Origin: PALSA-278 sp963760285
GTDB taxonomy: Bacteria > Acidobacteriota > Terriglobia > Acidiferrales > UBA7541
NCBI GenBank assembly: GCA_963760285.1
Contig: CAVXCI010000004.1
Coordinates: forward strand, 124,001 to 188,000
Length of the DNA: 64,000 bases
Direction: 5' to 3'
In this document: positions 45,746-54,048 of the stretch, piece by piece
Layout of the letters: each line of letters begins with the position of its first letter
How positions within the stretch are numbered: the first letter of the stretch is position 1
Translations under genes and position numbers: made by a program
The notes under the pieces: model-generated
The model's input: only the letters and a program-made list of their open reading frames with translations
What the model was told of the DNA's origin: nothing
Database searches by the model: none

Positions 45746-46114
45746 CTATTCGGGCTGGGATTCATTTTCCGGAATCCCAAACTCCGGCGAGCCGCGCCTT
45801 TTCCAGTCGTGATCCTTGCGGAGCTTTTGCTGGTGGCGTTTGAGCTGCGCCTCCATCTCGGAGAAAGCCTTCTTCACGCAAAAGCGCACATCCGCTCCCT
45901 CGCCCAGATCGTGAAGGGTAGCCGTGGGCAGAGAAAGATTCAGGGAAAGAGAGTGCTCTGCCTTGCGCGGATGCTTCTCGAAGGTGGCATGCAACTGCAC
46001 CAGGTCGGGAGCGTAATGCTGCAGCAGGCGCTCCAGCTTGGCAATGTGCTTCTGGACCTCCGCCTCCACGGCGGGGCGGAATTCTTCCTGCTTGCAACTC
46101 ACGGTAATTTTCAT
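45746..46114 (-). CDS. Ribosome hibernation promoting factor-like protein (HPF/RaiA, short form)
   Basis: 122 residues. HPF/RaiA fold: MKITVSCKQEEFRPAVEAEV, KLERLLQHYAPDLVQLHATF, SLNLSLPTATLHDLGEGAD, VRFCVKKAFSEMEAQLKRHQ, then a basic tail (KDHDWKRRG). The family binds the 30S A/P-site region and silences ribosomes in stationary phase. No long C-terminal dimerisation domain, so the short form. AGGTG lies 6 bases before the ATG; its promoter is at 46180-46208. Confidence 0.85.
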   Translation of the reverse strand: MKITVSCKQEEFRPAVEAEVQKHIAKLERLLQHYAPDLVQLHATFEKHPRKAEHSLSLNLSLPTATLHDLGEGADVRFCVKKAFSEMEAQLKRHQQKLRKDHDWKRRGSPEFGIPENESQPE

Positions 46115-46179
46115 AGGAACACCTGAATGTAAACTTGGGGAGGGGGCGAAAATTCTGTGCGATTCATCACTTCAAATTC

Positions 46180-46208
46180 AGCATAGCAGGTGCCATACGA
46201 CGCGGCAA
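46180..46208 (-). promoter_or_regulatory. Promoter of the hibernation factor gene
   Basis: Minus strand TTGCCG (46208-46203), 17 bases, TATGCT (46185-46180), giving a leader of about 60 bases. Confidence 0.5.
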
Positions 46209-46327
46209 GCGAATCCCCAGCAAACTATTACAACGCATTTCCTTGCCAGGAATTAAAATATGGCTTGAGGGCGTTCAGCGCGGCCTTTCGGGATGGGAGG
46301 TGTCCCGCGGGCCTTGGGTGAAGGGAT

Positions 46328-46786
46328 CTACTTCTTGAAGAGGTCCTCGAACGCTTTCCGCGCATCGCCAGGGCGGCTCACCTGAGTGAGCGAGGTAGTG
46401 TTGTTGGAATATCCCACCGGTGACGTGTCCTTTTCCACGGTCATGCGGAATTCGAAGAAGGTGCAGTTGTTCTTGGCATCCTTCTTGGCAATGCGCTCGG
46501 GGATTTTTTCCGTGCATTCGAATTGCGCGCCGGAATCGAAGTGGAGGCACTGCTTGCAGCAATGCAGTTCGAAGTGGCACTTGGGGCACTGACCGTTGGG
46601 ATCGAATCCGGGAAGCAGCACCGCTCCGCAATTGGTACACCGCGCCCGCGTGACGGACGCCACCATTCGAGGGGTGCGCGGACCCATGGCGTCCTGTTTC
46701 GGCCGAGGCTCTGACGGCTTTTCGCGCTTCGGCTCTTTGGGGTCGTGATCCTGATAGCCCCTCTGTTTGTATTTTCTGCTGTCCAT
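46328..46786 (-). CDS. Small zinc-ribbon protein, unknown function
   Basis: 152 residues from ATG 46786, with GGAGG 6-7 bases upstream. A charged Lys/Pro/Glu N-terminus (about 1-40) precedes a zinc ribbon (RCTNCGAVLLP then GQCPKCHFELHCCKQCLHF and a later Cys in QFECTEK), i.e. two or more CxxC knuckles, and a C-terminal segment ending ARKAFEDLFKK. Recurs in Acidobacteriota-type genomes as a hypothetical; role unknown. It sits 27 bases downstream of hpnE on the same strand, so it may be the last gene of the hopanoid transcript. Confidence 0.7.
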   Translation of the reverse strand: MDSRKYKQRGYQDHDPKEPKREKPSEPRPKQDAMGPRTPRMVASVTRARCTNCGAVLLPGFDPNGQCPKCHFELHCCKQCLHFDSGAQFECTEKIPERIAKKDAKNNCTFFEFRMTVEKDTSPVGYSNNTTSLTQVSRPGDARKAFEDLFKK

Positions 46787-46813
46787 TGATTCCTCCAGCG
46801 AATTGCTCAAATG

Positions 46814-48244
46814 CTACTTGCGTGCCGCCCGTTCGGCCCAGCGCTTCGAAAACCCTTCCAGGGGCAAATCCGGCTGCAAAAACTTACGAGGTTTCCCGCA
46901 TGACTCCAAAAGCGACTCCGCGGCCCGGTAACCACTGCGCACGGCGCCTTCCATCGTGGCCGGCCATCCTGTTCGCGTCCAATCTCCCGCCAGCCAGAGG
47001 CCGGCGATGGGACTCTCCGGCCCAATACGCCAACGATCCACACCAGGCGCAGGCGAAAAGGCGGCGTCAATTTCCTTGATGACTGATCCCTTCACCAGTT
47101 TCGCGGACCGAATTTCCGGCAAGATGCTTGCCAGTTCGCGGATGCAAAGATCCAAAATGTCCTGGCGGGATTGCTCCACCAGCGCTCGAGACGCGCTCAC
47201 CACCACCTGCAAGTGCTGGACGGCGCCAGCGGGATCAGTAACATTCGCCGAACTGGAAAGCAGCGTCTTGTTGAAAACCCACTGCACGGTCTTGTCGAGG
47301 ACGGTCAAGAATGGCTCGTCCATCACGTTGCGGTCCAGCCAAAGGTGAATTCCGGTGATTGGCGAAGTCTGCAAGTTCTCCAGGTTTTTCAACTCCGCAT
47401 GGCTTTCAACAAGGCCCGGCGGAAGCAATCCGCCCAGGGCGTCCTGCGGGACGGCGCAGATCGCGGCATCGGCGAGAATACGCTCACCATCCTCCATAAT
47501 CACTCCGGCAAACTTTCCTTCGGTCATGATGATTTCCTTCACTCTGGCCCGGCAGCGCACTTCCCCGCCGCGTTCCTCAATATTTTTCCGGCAGCCATCA
47601 TATAAATCCGCCAGCGGCACGGAGGGAATTCCCAGGATGAATCCAGTTCGGTTGGCCAGGAAACCCTTCCAAAAAACCTCCACCCCATACCGGGCGTCAG
47701 TCCTTTCAAGGTCTTCGTCCAACGCACTCACCAGAACGGTAGCCCAAAAGCGCGAAATCGCCGCTTCCGTCTGGCCGTGCCGCCTGAGCCACTCCATCAT
47801 GGAGACGCCTTCCGCATCCGGCATCGAACCACCCCGACGGGCCATTTCCACCAGAAGCAGCGCAATGCCCTTCTTGTCTTTCCATCCCAGCGCGCCGAAT
47901 CGCAGGAATGAAGGCGCCAGATGAAACGGCGGCGGCAGCGCGCACGGTTTCATTACCGAACGTTGGCCATTCACGTCCGCGAAATAGAATTTGTCGTAAT
48001 GCTTTATTTTCCCGTCCGCGCCGGTGCGCTTGTAAAAATCAGCCAGATTTGTGCAGCAACCCATGGTGACATGCTGGCAATTGTCCACGTGGCTTCCGTC
48101 AGGCAATCGGTAGGAAGTTGCGCGACCGCCCAAATAAGGCCGTTTCTCCAGCAATTGAATGCGCAGGCCGGCGTCAGCCAGCGCGAGGGCGGACGAGAGC
48201 CCCGCCAGCCCGCCGCCCATCACGATCACGGATTCGCAGGGCAT
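46814..48244 (-). CDS. hpnE: Hydroxysqualene/squalene-forming FAD oxidoreductase HpnE
   Basis: 476 residues; amine-oxidase-type flavoprotein that converts hydroxysqualene to squalene in the HpnC-HpnD-HpnE route. FAD site VMGGGLAGLSSALALADAG (8-26), LEKRPYLGGRATSYRLPDG, VDNCQHVTMGCC, and C-terminal FAD block IAGLWLAGDWTRTGWPATMEGAVRSG (in parts). ATG 48244 begins inside the last 71 bases of hpnD. Membrane-associated action expected. Confidence 0.92.
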   Translation of the reverse strand: MPCESVIVMGGGLAGLSSALALADAGLRIQLLEKRPYLGGRATSYRLPDGSHVDNCQHVTMGCCTNLADFYKRTGADGKIKHYDKFYFADVNGQRSVMKPCALPPPFHLAPSFLRFGALGWKDKKGIALLLVEMARRGGSMPDAEGVSMMEWLRRHGQTEAAISRFWATVLVSALDEDLERTDARYGVEVFWKGFLANRTGFILGIPSVPLADLYDGCRKNIEERGGEVRCRARVKEIIMTEGKFAGVIMEDGERILADAAICAVPQDALGGLLPPGLVESHAELKNLENLQTSPITGIHLWLDRNVMDEPFLTVLDKTVQWVFNKTLLSSSANVTDPAGAVQHLQVVVSASRALVEQSRQDILDLCIRELASILPEIRSAKLVKGSVIKEIDAAFSPAPGVDRWRIGPESPIAGLWLAGDWTRTGWPATMEGAVRSGYRAAESLLESCGKPRKFLQPDLPLEGFSKRWAERAARK

Positions 48245-49124
48245 TCACTTCTCCTCGCCACCCCATTCGGGCCCGCGCCAATATCCATAGCTTTTCAGCG
48301 GTTGAAAGCCGCGGCACAGGCGCCGCGAACACGTCAAAATCCCGCGCCTCGATGCGTTCCAGGATTCCGGTGTAAATCCGCGCCAGCGCCCAGAGCGCTG
48401 CGCGGCTGTCCCGGTCCACCATTTCCAGCAGGGGCCAGCCCTGACTGTAAAAATCCCAGGCACGCTCCACTTCGAACTTCATAAGCGCCCGCCATTCCGG
48501 AGTAATTCGTCCAGCGCGAGGAGCGTCTTCCTCGCATCCGAAGCGCCGCAAATCTTCTTGCGGCAGATAAACCCGGCCCATTTGCCGGTCACCGGCCACG
48601 TCCCGAAGAACGTTGGTCAGCTGAAATGCGATGCCCAATTTTTCCGCAAGCTCCGGCGCGCGGGGATCCTGAAAACCGAAAACATACAGGCATGTCAATC
48701 CCACGGTTCCCGCCACGCGGTAACAATAATCACGCAACTGGTCAAAGGTCTCGTAGGAGCAGACCGTCTGGTCCATTTCCGCGCCGGAAATCAAATCGTG
48801 AAGATACCGGGACGGTATGGAAAAGCGGCGTACCGTATCGCAAAGCGCCGGCCAGACCGGACCGGGACAATCTTCCCCGGCCAGCGCCCGGTCCAGCTGC
48901 GCCCGCTGGCCTGCCAGGCCCTTGCGCTTTGCTTCCACGGGGCCGGGTTCGTCAGCGATATCGTCCACCCCGCGCATGAATGCATACAGAGCACAGAGGG
49001 CATTGCGCTTGGCGGATGGCAGCAAAAGAAATCCGTAAAAAAAATTCTTCGCCGCAATGCGCGCGACATGCCGGCAATGGTTATACGACGCCGCGAGCGC
49101 GGCGTCAGGCCTGTCTGCCGGCAT
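48174..49124 (-). CDS. hpnD: Presqualene diphosphate synthase HpnD
   Basis: 316 residues from ATG 49124. Trans-isoprenyl diphosphate synthase of the squalene/phytoene type; condenses two farnesyl diphosphates. Asp-rich motifs YAFMRGVDDIADE (about 51-63) and QLTNVLRDVAGDRQMGRVYLP; also KNFFYGFLLLPSAKR at the start and FGFQDPRAPELAEKLG. The last 25 residues (RDRDGRRAGGALVRPRAG) overlap the hpnE start and do not look like family sequence. Another frame would end at the hpnE ATG, so a late frameshift is possible. Start overlaps hpnC by 20 bases. Confidence 0.92.
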   Translation of the reverse strand: MPADRPDAALAASYNHCRHVARIAAKNFFYGFLLLPSAKRNALCALYAFMRGVDDIADEPGPVEAKRKGLAGQRAQLDRALAGEDCPGPVWPALCDTVRRFSIPSRYLHDLISGAEMDQTVCSYETFDQLRDYCYRVAGTVGLTCLYVFGFQDPRAPELAEKLGIAFQLTNVLRDVAGDRQMGRVYLPQEDLRRFGCEEDAPRAGRITPEWRALMKFEVERAWDFYSQGWPLLEMVDRDSRAALWALARIYTGILERIEARDFDVFAAPVPRLSTAEKLWILARARMGWRGEVNALRIRDRDGRRAGGALVRPRAG

Positions 49125-50082
49125 ACGAGGCCTTCCCTGTACCCGCTGGTCCGTCTGAATGCCCGCCACGAACGGCTCGAAACCACGACGCGACGACCGC
49201 ACGCGTAAGAAGCCCGGCCTTAGCCCATTTCCCCAGCGCAGGACGATGATGCAGCGTGTCACAGCCAATCTCTTCTATGGCGTCCAAGACTGCCACGCCA
49301 CCCCGGCGAAAAAGTTCCAAATCAACGCGAAGAAACGGCTCAACCATTCCCTCGAGAGGCCGGCCCGCATCAAACAGAGCCCGCGTCCGCAAAATCAGGT
49401 CCTTCATCAAGGCTGCGTACTGGGGGGTATAGCGTTTCTCTACAATATCAGATTCCTTGACGCCCTTCGCCGCCGCCAGCTGCAACGGAATATAAATTCG
49501 CCCCTTCTTCAAATCTCGCGCCACATCCTGCCAGAAATTCGCCAGTTGCAAAGCCGTGCAGGTGTAATCGGACAGCGTCTGTCTTTCCGGGTCACTATAG
49601 CCGCTGACGTAAAGAACCAGACGCCCCACCGGATTCGCGGAATAGCGACAGTATCCCAGCACGTCTTCCCACGTCTCATATCGGAGAATCGTCTGATCCC
49701 GCCGGAAAGCCGCCAGCAGGTCGCGGAAAGGCTCAATGGGAATCGCGCATGCCCGTACCGTGGGTGCAAGCGCGATGAATACAGGATGCGAGGCGCGGCC
49801 AAGGTAACACTGCTCCAATTCGTGCTCCCAGGCGTCCAGAAGAGCTATCGCCCGCATAGAATCCGGGATTTCATCGCCCAGATCGTCCGCCCAACGGCAA
49901 TAGGCATAAACGCTATAGAAAGATTCGTGCAGCCGCGTGGGCAACAGCCGGGAAGCCACATGGAAATTCTCATATTGATGCGTGGCCAGCCAGCGGACAT
50001 AATCCCGCGCCGAGTCAAGAGAGCATCCATCCGGCGGCAGCTTTTGGGCCACCGCCAGTTCGGGAACAGCCAATTGATTCAC
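49105..50082 (-). CDS. hpnC: Hydroxysqualene synthase HpnC
   Basis: 325 residues from GTG 50082, which follows the stop of the dehydrogenase gene by 2 bases and has GGAG 9 bases upstream; a longer GTG frame to 50151 overlaps that gene and is less likely. Squalene/phytoene-synthase fold: HYENF-type block HQYENFHVASRLLP, first Asp motif YCRWADDLGDE, LRYETWEDVLGYCRYSANPVG (in parts), second motif ANFWQDVARDLKKGRIYIP. Converts presqualene diphosphate to hydroxysqualene before HpnE. Confidence 0.92.
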   Translation of the reverse strand: MNQLAVPELAVAQKLPPDGCSLDSARDYVRWLATHQYENFHVASRLLPTRLHESFYSVYAYCRWADDLGDEIPDSMRAIALLDAWEHELEQCYLGRASHPVFIALAPTVRACAIPIEPFRDLLAAFRRDQTILRYETWEDVLGYCRYSANPVGRLVLYVSGYSDPERQTLSDYTCTALQLANFWQDVARDLKKGRIYIPLQLAAAKGVKESDIVEKRYTPQYAALMKDLILRTRALFDAGRPLEGMVEPFLRVDLELFRRGGVAVLDAIEEIGCDTLHHRPALGKWAKAGLLTRAVVASWFRAVRGGHSDGPAGTGKASYAGRQA

Positions 50083-50084
50083 AG

Positions 50085-51149
50085 CTAGGCGCTCCGCGGC
50101 CGAACGGCCGTTTTCATTTCTGTCTGCCGGGTTTTCATCTGTTCGAACCACATGGGCAGGTCATCCAACTCGACTTCGCCGGAAACAAAATCGATGGCGC
50201 GCACGTCACCGCGGGCAATGGTTTCGAGCGCTTCGCGAATGTAACGTGGCGTGTGATGGAATGTGGACTTGATAGTTACTTCGGAATAGTGGATGGTCGC
50301 CGGGTCAAAACGCACCACGGAGCCGCGCGCGCAGCCTCCAAAGAAATTCACCGCTCCCCCGCGCCGCACCATCTGCAGAGCGCCTTCCCAGGCTTCCGGG
50401 CGTCCCACCGCTTCAATCACCGCATCCGCGCCGCGTCCACCATCCGTCAAACTACGCACTTCATCGAAAACTCCGCCGTGCGACGCGTCCAGCACTTTCC
50501 ATGCCCCTAGCCGCGTGGCCATATCCGATTGCGCCGGATACTTGGCCAGGGCAATCACCCGCATGCCGCGGGCCGCCAGGACACGCACAAAACTCAGACC
50601 AATGGGTCCGCACCCCAGGACGACGACGGTGTCGCCAGGCATCATGCTTGTCTCGCCCACGCCACGCAAAACGCACGCCAGCGGTTCAACCAGCGCGGCA
50701 TCCTGAAAACTGACGTGGCTGGGAATTTCCAGAAGGCTCCTCTGCACGATTCGTCCGGGGATGCGCGCAAACTCCGCATACGCTCCATTGCTAAAGAGCA
50801 GATTCTCACAAAGAGTTTCCTGGTCGCGCTGGCAGTAAAAACACGCTCCACAAGGCGCGGAGTTGGCCGCCACCACGCGCATTCCCTCGCGCACCGCCGG
50901 GCCCACCTTGGAACCCTTCGCGGCCACCACGCCGGCCAGTTCGTGCCCGAAAATCGCTGGAGGTTGAATCATCCGCGCATGGGAGCCGTTGCGCCACACC
51001 TTCAAATCGGTTCCGCAGGTAAGCGCCGTTTCCACGCGAATCAATACCTCATCGTCTCCTATGGCCGGGACGGGCACACTCTCCACGCGCAAATCCTCGC
51101 GTCCATAAAGAACCGCGGCTTTCATGTTCCCGTTCGTCTTAGGGCTCAT
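50085..51149 (-). CDS. Zinc-dependent MDR dehydrogenase inside the hopanoid operon (adhB)
   Basis: 354 residues, medium-chain dehydrogenase/reductase. Catalytic zinc: Cys in ALTCGTDLKVW and GHELAG; structural zinc cysteines CGACFYCQRDQETLC; Rossmann motif VLGCGPIGLSFVRVLAARG. After the second strand the residues are VIALAKYP, lacking the acidic residue that favours NAD, so NADP use is possible. ATG overlaps the previous stop (ATGA) and hpnC follows 2 bases after its stop, so it is a true operon member. Likely an alcohol/polyol oxidoreductase acting on the hopanoid side chain or on a sugar (inference). Confidence 0.85.
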   Translation of the reverse strand: MSPKTNGNMKAAVLYGREDLRVESVPVPAIGDDEVLIRVETALTCGTDLKVWRNGSHARMIQPPAIFGHELAGVVAAKGSKVGPAVREGMRVVAANSAPCGACFYCQRDQETLCENLLFSNGAYAEFARIPGRIVQRSLLEIPSHVSFQDAALVEPLACVLRGVGETSMMPGDTVVVLGCGPIGLSFVRVLAARGMRVIALAKYPAQSDMATRLGAWKVLDASHGGVFDEVRSLTDGGRGADAVIEAVGRPEAWEGALQMVRRGGAVNFFGGCARGSVVRFDPATIHYSEVTIKSTFHHTPRYIREALETIARGDVRAIDFVSGEVELDDLPMWFEQMKTRQTEMKTAVRPRSA

Positions 51150-52249
51150 TGGTGTTGAATCACAATTTTCAAAGTTCCGTCCGTCGGTTTCGCCGCCAGG
51201 GCAATGGCGTCGGCAATCCGCTCCAGCGGGAACAGATGGGTAATCATCTCACGCGCCGGTACGCGGCGGTCAAATACCAGCCTGGCGGATTCTTCCTGAT
51301 CATCAATGGACGCGCTGTAACTTCCCAGGATTTCCTTTTCCTCAACGCCAATCGCCGCCGCGGGAAATTCAATGCGCATGGCGGGATCATTATGCGCGAA
51401 GAGCAACACGCGCCCGACCGGCCGCGCCAATGCCAGCGCCTCGGTCACCAGCGCGGGATTGGGAACCGCCAGCAAAACCGCGTCCGCGCCGCGCCCGTCA
51501 GTACAAGCACGCACCTCATTCAGCATACTCTTTCCCGCCGGATCAAATACCGCGCTGGCGCCAAATCGCAGGCTGGCTTCGCGCCGGCTAAGCATCGAAT
51601 CGCTGGCCAGCACTCGCGCGCCTTCCAGCCGCGCCAGAATCATCAGGAGAATTCCAATGGGACCCTGGCCGATAACCAGCACTGTTTCTCCCGCCGAAAC
51701 GCGCGCCTTGCGGACCGCCTTCAGGCAGGTATTCACCGGCTCCACGAATGTAGCTTCCTCAAAAGTGACGCCGGGAGGAATGGCCACCACGCCATGCTCC
51801 ACGACAGCGGGCATGGCGCGGACATATTCCGCAAACCCACCGCCATTGGGATCGAAACCGGCGGTCAGCCCGGCGCGTTTGTAAGCCGGGCATTGCGAAA
51901 AAAGCTTTTTCTCGCAATAAAAGCAGCGCCCGCACGGTACATGATGAAAACTGACCACGCGGTCGCCGGGCCGGAAACGGGTCACACCGATTCCCGCTTC
52001 CACAACTGTTCCCGCCACTTCATGGCCGAAAATCTGCGGCGCCTGCACGAAGCCGTGAGAAATCTTCTTTATATCCGTCCCGCAGATGCCGCAGGCCGCC
52101 ACGCGAATCAATAACTCTCCCGGCCCGATGTCCGGGATGGGAACAGATTCCATGCCAATTTTCCCCGGACCGCGAAAGACACCCGCGCGCATATGCCTGG
52201 AACGGGCGGAGGTTGTTTTCGCGTGTTCTTTCAGCGCCGTGCCGGTCAT
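51146..52249 (-). CDS. Zinc-dependent MDR dehydrogenase inside the hopanoid operon (adhA)
   Basis: 367 residues from ATG 52249 (overlaps the hpnG stop, ATGA; AGGG upstream). MDR family, sorbitol/threonine dehydrogenase-like: catalytic-zinc CGICGTDIKKI and GHEVAGTVVEAG, structural zinc CGRCFYCEKKLFSQC, VEPVNTCLKAV, Rossmann GQGPIGILLMILARLEGA and VLASDSMLSRR, whose Asp after the second strand suggests NAD. A second Met at about residue 20 (MRAGVF) is an alternative start. Related to but clearly distinct from the next gene. Position directly after hpnG points to side-chain redox chemistry. Confidence 0.85.
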   Translation of the reverse strand: MTGTALKEHAKTTSARSRHMRAGVFRGPGKIGMESVPIPDIGPGELLIRVAACGICGTDIKKISHGFVQAPQIFGHEVAGTVVEAGIGVTRFRPGDRVVSFHHVPCGRCFYCEKKLFSQCPAYKRAGLTAGFDPNGGGFAEYVRAMPAVVEHGVVAIPPGVTFEEATFVEPVNTCLKAVRKARVSAGETVLVIGQGPIGILLMILARLEGARVLASDSMLSRREASLRFGASAVFDPAGKSMLNEVRACTDGRGADAVLLAVPNPALVTEALALARPVGRVLLFAHNDPAMRIEFPAAAIGVEEKEILGSYSASIDDQEESARLVFDRRVPAREMITHLFPLERIADAIALAAKPTDGTLKIVIQHQ

Positions 52250-53004
52250 GAATTCCCTGAAACAGCAGTCATGTTTGCCGCCGCCCGGATCGCACCATTG
52301 GAAAAATTGGACATAAAGAGATCCAGGAATTTGGCCAACTGCCCGGCCGCATAATGGCTGTGCAAACCCAGCCGCGCAAACTTTGGCAATTGTGTTGGCG
52401 CCTTCAAAACGGCCGCCGCTGTGCGCCAATACCTAATACTACCATCCGGATTCACGGTATTGGCGAGATCACCGGGCAACTCCTCATCCACAAGATCACT
52501 GATGGCGCGGATGGCGATTGCCGGAATCCCTTTTGCGTGAGCTTGTTCCATTACCGCGAAACTCTCCATGTCCACGGCGTCGCCCAATCCTGTCATTCGG
52601 CGCTTGTCCTCAGCCGTTGCCGCTATGTAACTTGAGGTGCAGATCGCCGAGGAAATCGCGCCAGCTTGCACGGCGGCATCCAACAAGCTGGCATCGCTTT
52701 CGATGATGCGTTGCGATTCAGCCTCTCGCACCGTTGAGGAAGCCAGAATGTCTCCCCGTTTGTGCCCCTGCTTCAGGGACCCGGCCAACCCGCACACGAT
52801 GCAAACATCGGCTGGCTCCTGCATTACCTGGCGTGCAACGCGGCGAGCCGCTTCGGGACCAACGCCCGTCAATAAAACGCGAAGGTCTGATTCCCCGGCA
52901 CGCCCGCGAAAACTGGCCGGTCCGGGACCCACGCGGGTAAACGCGCGGCGGCGGCGCCAGGGCGCAAATTCCATCTCCAGGGCAAACGAGAGCAGGACTC
53001 GCAA
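52246..53004 (-). CDS. hpnG: Hopanoid-associated phosphorylase HpnG
   Basis: 252 residues; nucleoside-phosphorylase-fold enzyme that removes adenine from adenosylhopane to give (phospho)ribosylhopane. Seen: start LRVLLSFALEMEFAPW, LTGVGPEAARRVARQV, CGLAGSLKQGHKRGDIL, VDMESFAVMEQAHAKGIPAIAIRAISD (in parts) with the Glu and Asp of the active site. TTG start supported by AGGAAG 6 bases upstream. hpnA lies upstream (stop 9 bases before); the dehydrogenase gene overlaps its stop. Confidence 0.9.
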   Translation of the reverse strand: MRVLLSFALEMEFAPWRRRRAFTRVGPGPASFRGRAGESDLRVLLTGVGPEAARRVARQVMQEPADVCIVCGLAGSLKQGHKRGDILASSTVREAESQRIIESDASLLDAAVQAGAISSAICTSSYIAATAEDKRRMTGLGDAVDMESFAVMEQAHAKGIPAIAIRAISDLVDEELPGDLANTVNPDGSIRYWRTAAAVLKAPTQLPKFARLGLHSHYAAGQLAKFLDLFMSNFSNGAIRAAANMTAVSGNS

Positions 53005-53013
53005 ACGCTCTTC

Positions 53014-54048
53014 CTAACGCGGTTGGGCGGCAGCGGGGTGCATCATTCGAACTCCGCGAGGCGACCGAACATATCCATGATCCACATACCAGCGAACAGC
53101 CCGTTCCAGCGCCGCTTCCACCGGACCGGGATGATATCCGAGTTCGCGCTCTGCTCTGGAGCCGTCCACAAACATCGAATGCCGCGCCATTCGAACGCCA
53201 TCCAGGGGGATTCGCGGTTCACGGTCCAACATTCGTGACACAAACGAATCAATGTGCGCGGCACCCAGCGCTACAGCATGGGGAAGGTGAATGCGAGGCG
53301 CGGGCCGTCCGCAGATTCCCGCCAGGACCGCCAGAATTTCCTTGAGCGTCATGTTGCGCCCGCCGAGGATGTAGCGTTCGCCGATTTTTCCCTTCTCAGC
53401 AGCCAACAGATGCCCACGTGCAACGTCCTCCACGGGAGCGAAATTCAGGCCGGTGTCAACATATGCCGGCATCCGTCCGTTAAGAAAATCCACAATAATG
53501 CGCCCTGTTGGCGTGGGCTTGGCATCACCCGGTCCCACGGGCGTGGTTGGATTGACGATGACGACCGGCAGCCCGTCCTTCGCCGCCCGGACCGCCTCTG
53601 TTTCGGCCAAGTGCTTGGAACGCTTGTAATGGCCAATCATGTCCCCAAGCCCGGTTCGGGATTCCTCATTCGGTAAATTGCCGTCCTGGGGAGCGACGAT
53701 TGTGGCCACTGTGCTGGTATAGACAAATTTTTCTATTCCCGCGGCACGAGCCGATTCCAAAAGGTTGCGCGTTCCGGTCACGTTGCTTTCGTAGATCTCC
53801 CGAGGATCGCGGGCCCACAGGCGGTAATCGGCGGCAACATGAAATACCCGGCGAACTCCGTTCATGGCGGAACGGAGGGAACTGGCATCGCGAAGATCGC
53901 CCTCGTGGATTTCCACGCCCAGACCATCGAGCAGGGCCATGGAACTCCCTTTCCGCGCCAGCACACGCACGTTTTCACCCGCCGCGGCGAGTTGGCGCGC
54001 CACATGACAGCCAACGAAACCGGTCGCGCCGGTAACCAGCGTGTTCAT
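53014..54048 (-). CDS. hpnA: Hopanoid-associated sugar epimerase HpnA
   Basis: 344 residues; extended SDR. NAD site LVTGATGFVGCHVARQL (4-20), FHVAADYRLWARDP, catalytic Tyr/Lys in GHYKRSKHLAE, VIVNPTTPVGPGDAKPTPTG. HpnA proteins are universal hopanoid-locus members with an unproven sugar-modifying role in composite hopanoids. ATG overlaps the hpnH stop by 4 bases. Confidence 0.92.
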   Translation of the reverse strand: MNTLVTGATGFVGCHVARQLAAAGENVRVLARKGSSMALLDGLGVEIHEGDLRDASSLRSAMNGVRRVFHVAADYRLWARDPREIYESNVTGTRNLLESARAAGIEKFVYTSTVATIVAPQDGNLPNEESRTGLGDMIGHYKRSKHLAETEAVRAAKDGLPVVIVNPTTPVGPGDAKPTPTGRIIVDFLNGRMPAYVDTGLNFAPVEDVARGHLLAAEKGKIGERYILGGRNMTLKEILAVLAGICGRPAPRIHLPHAVALGAAHIDSFVSRMLDREPRIPLDGVRMARHSMFVDGSRAERELGYHPGPVEAALERAVRWYVDHGYVRSPRGVRMMHPAAAQPR

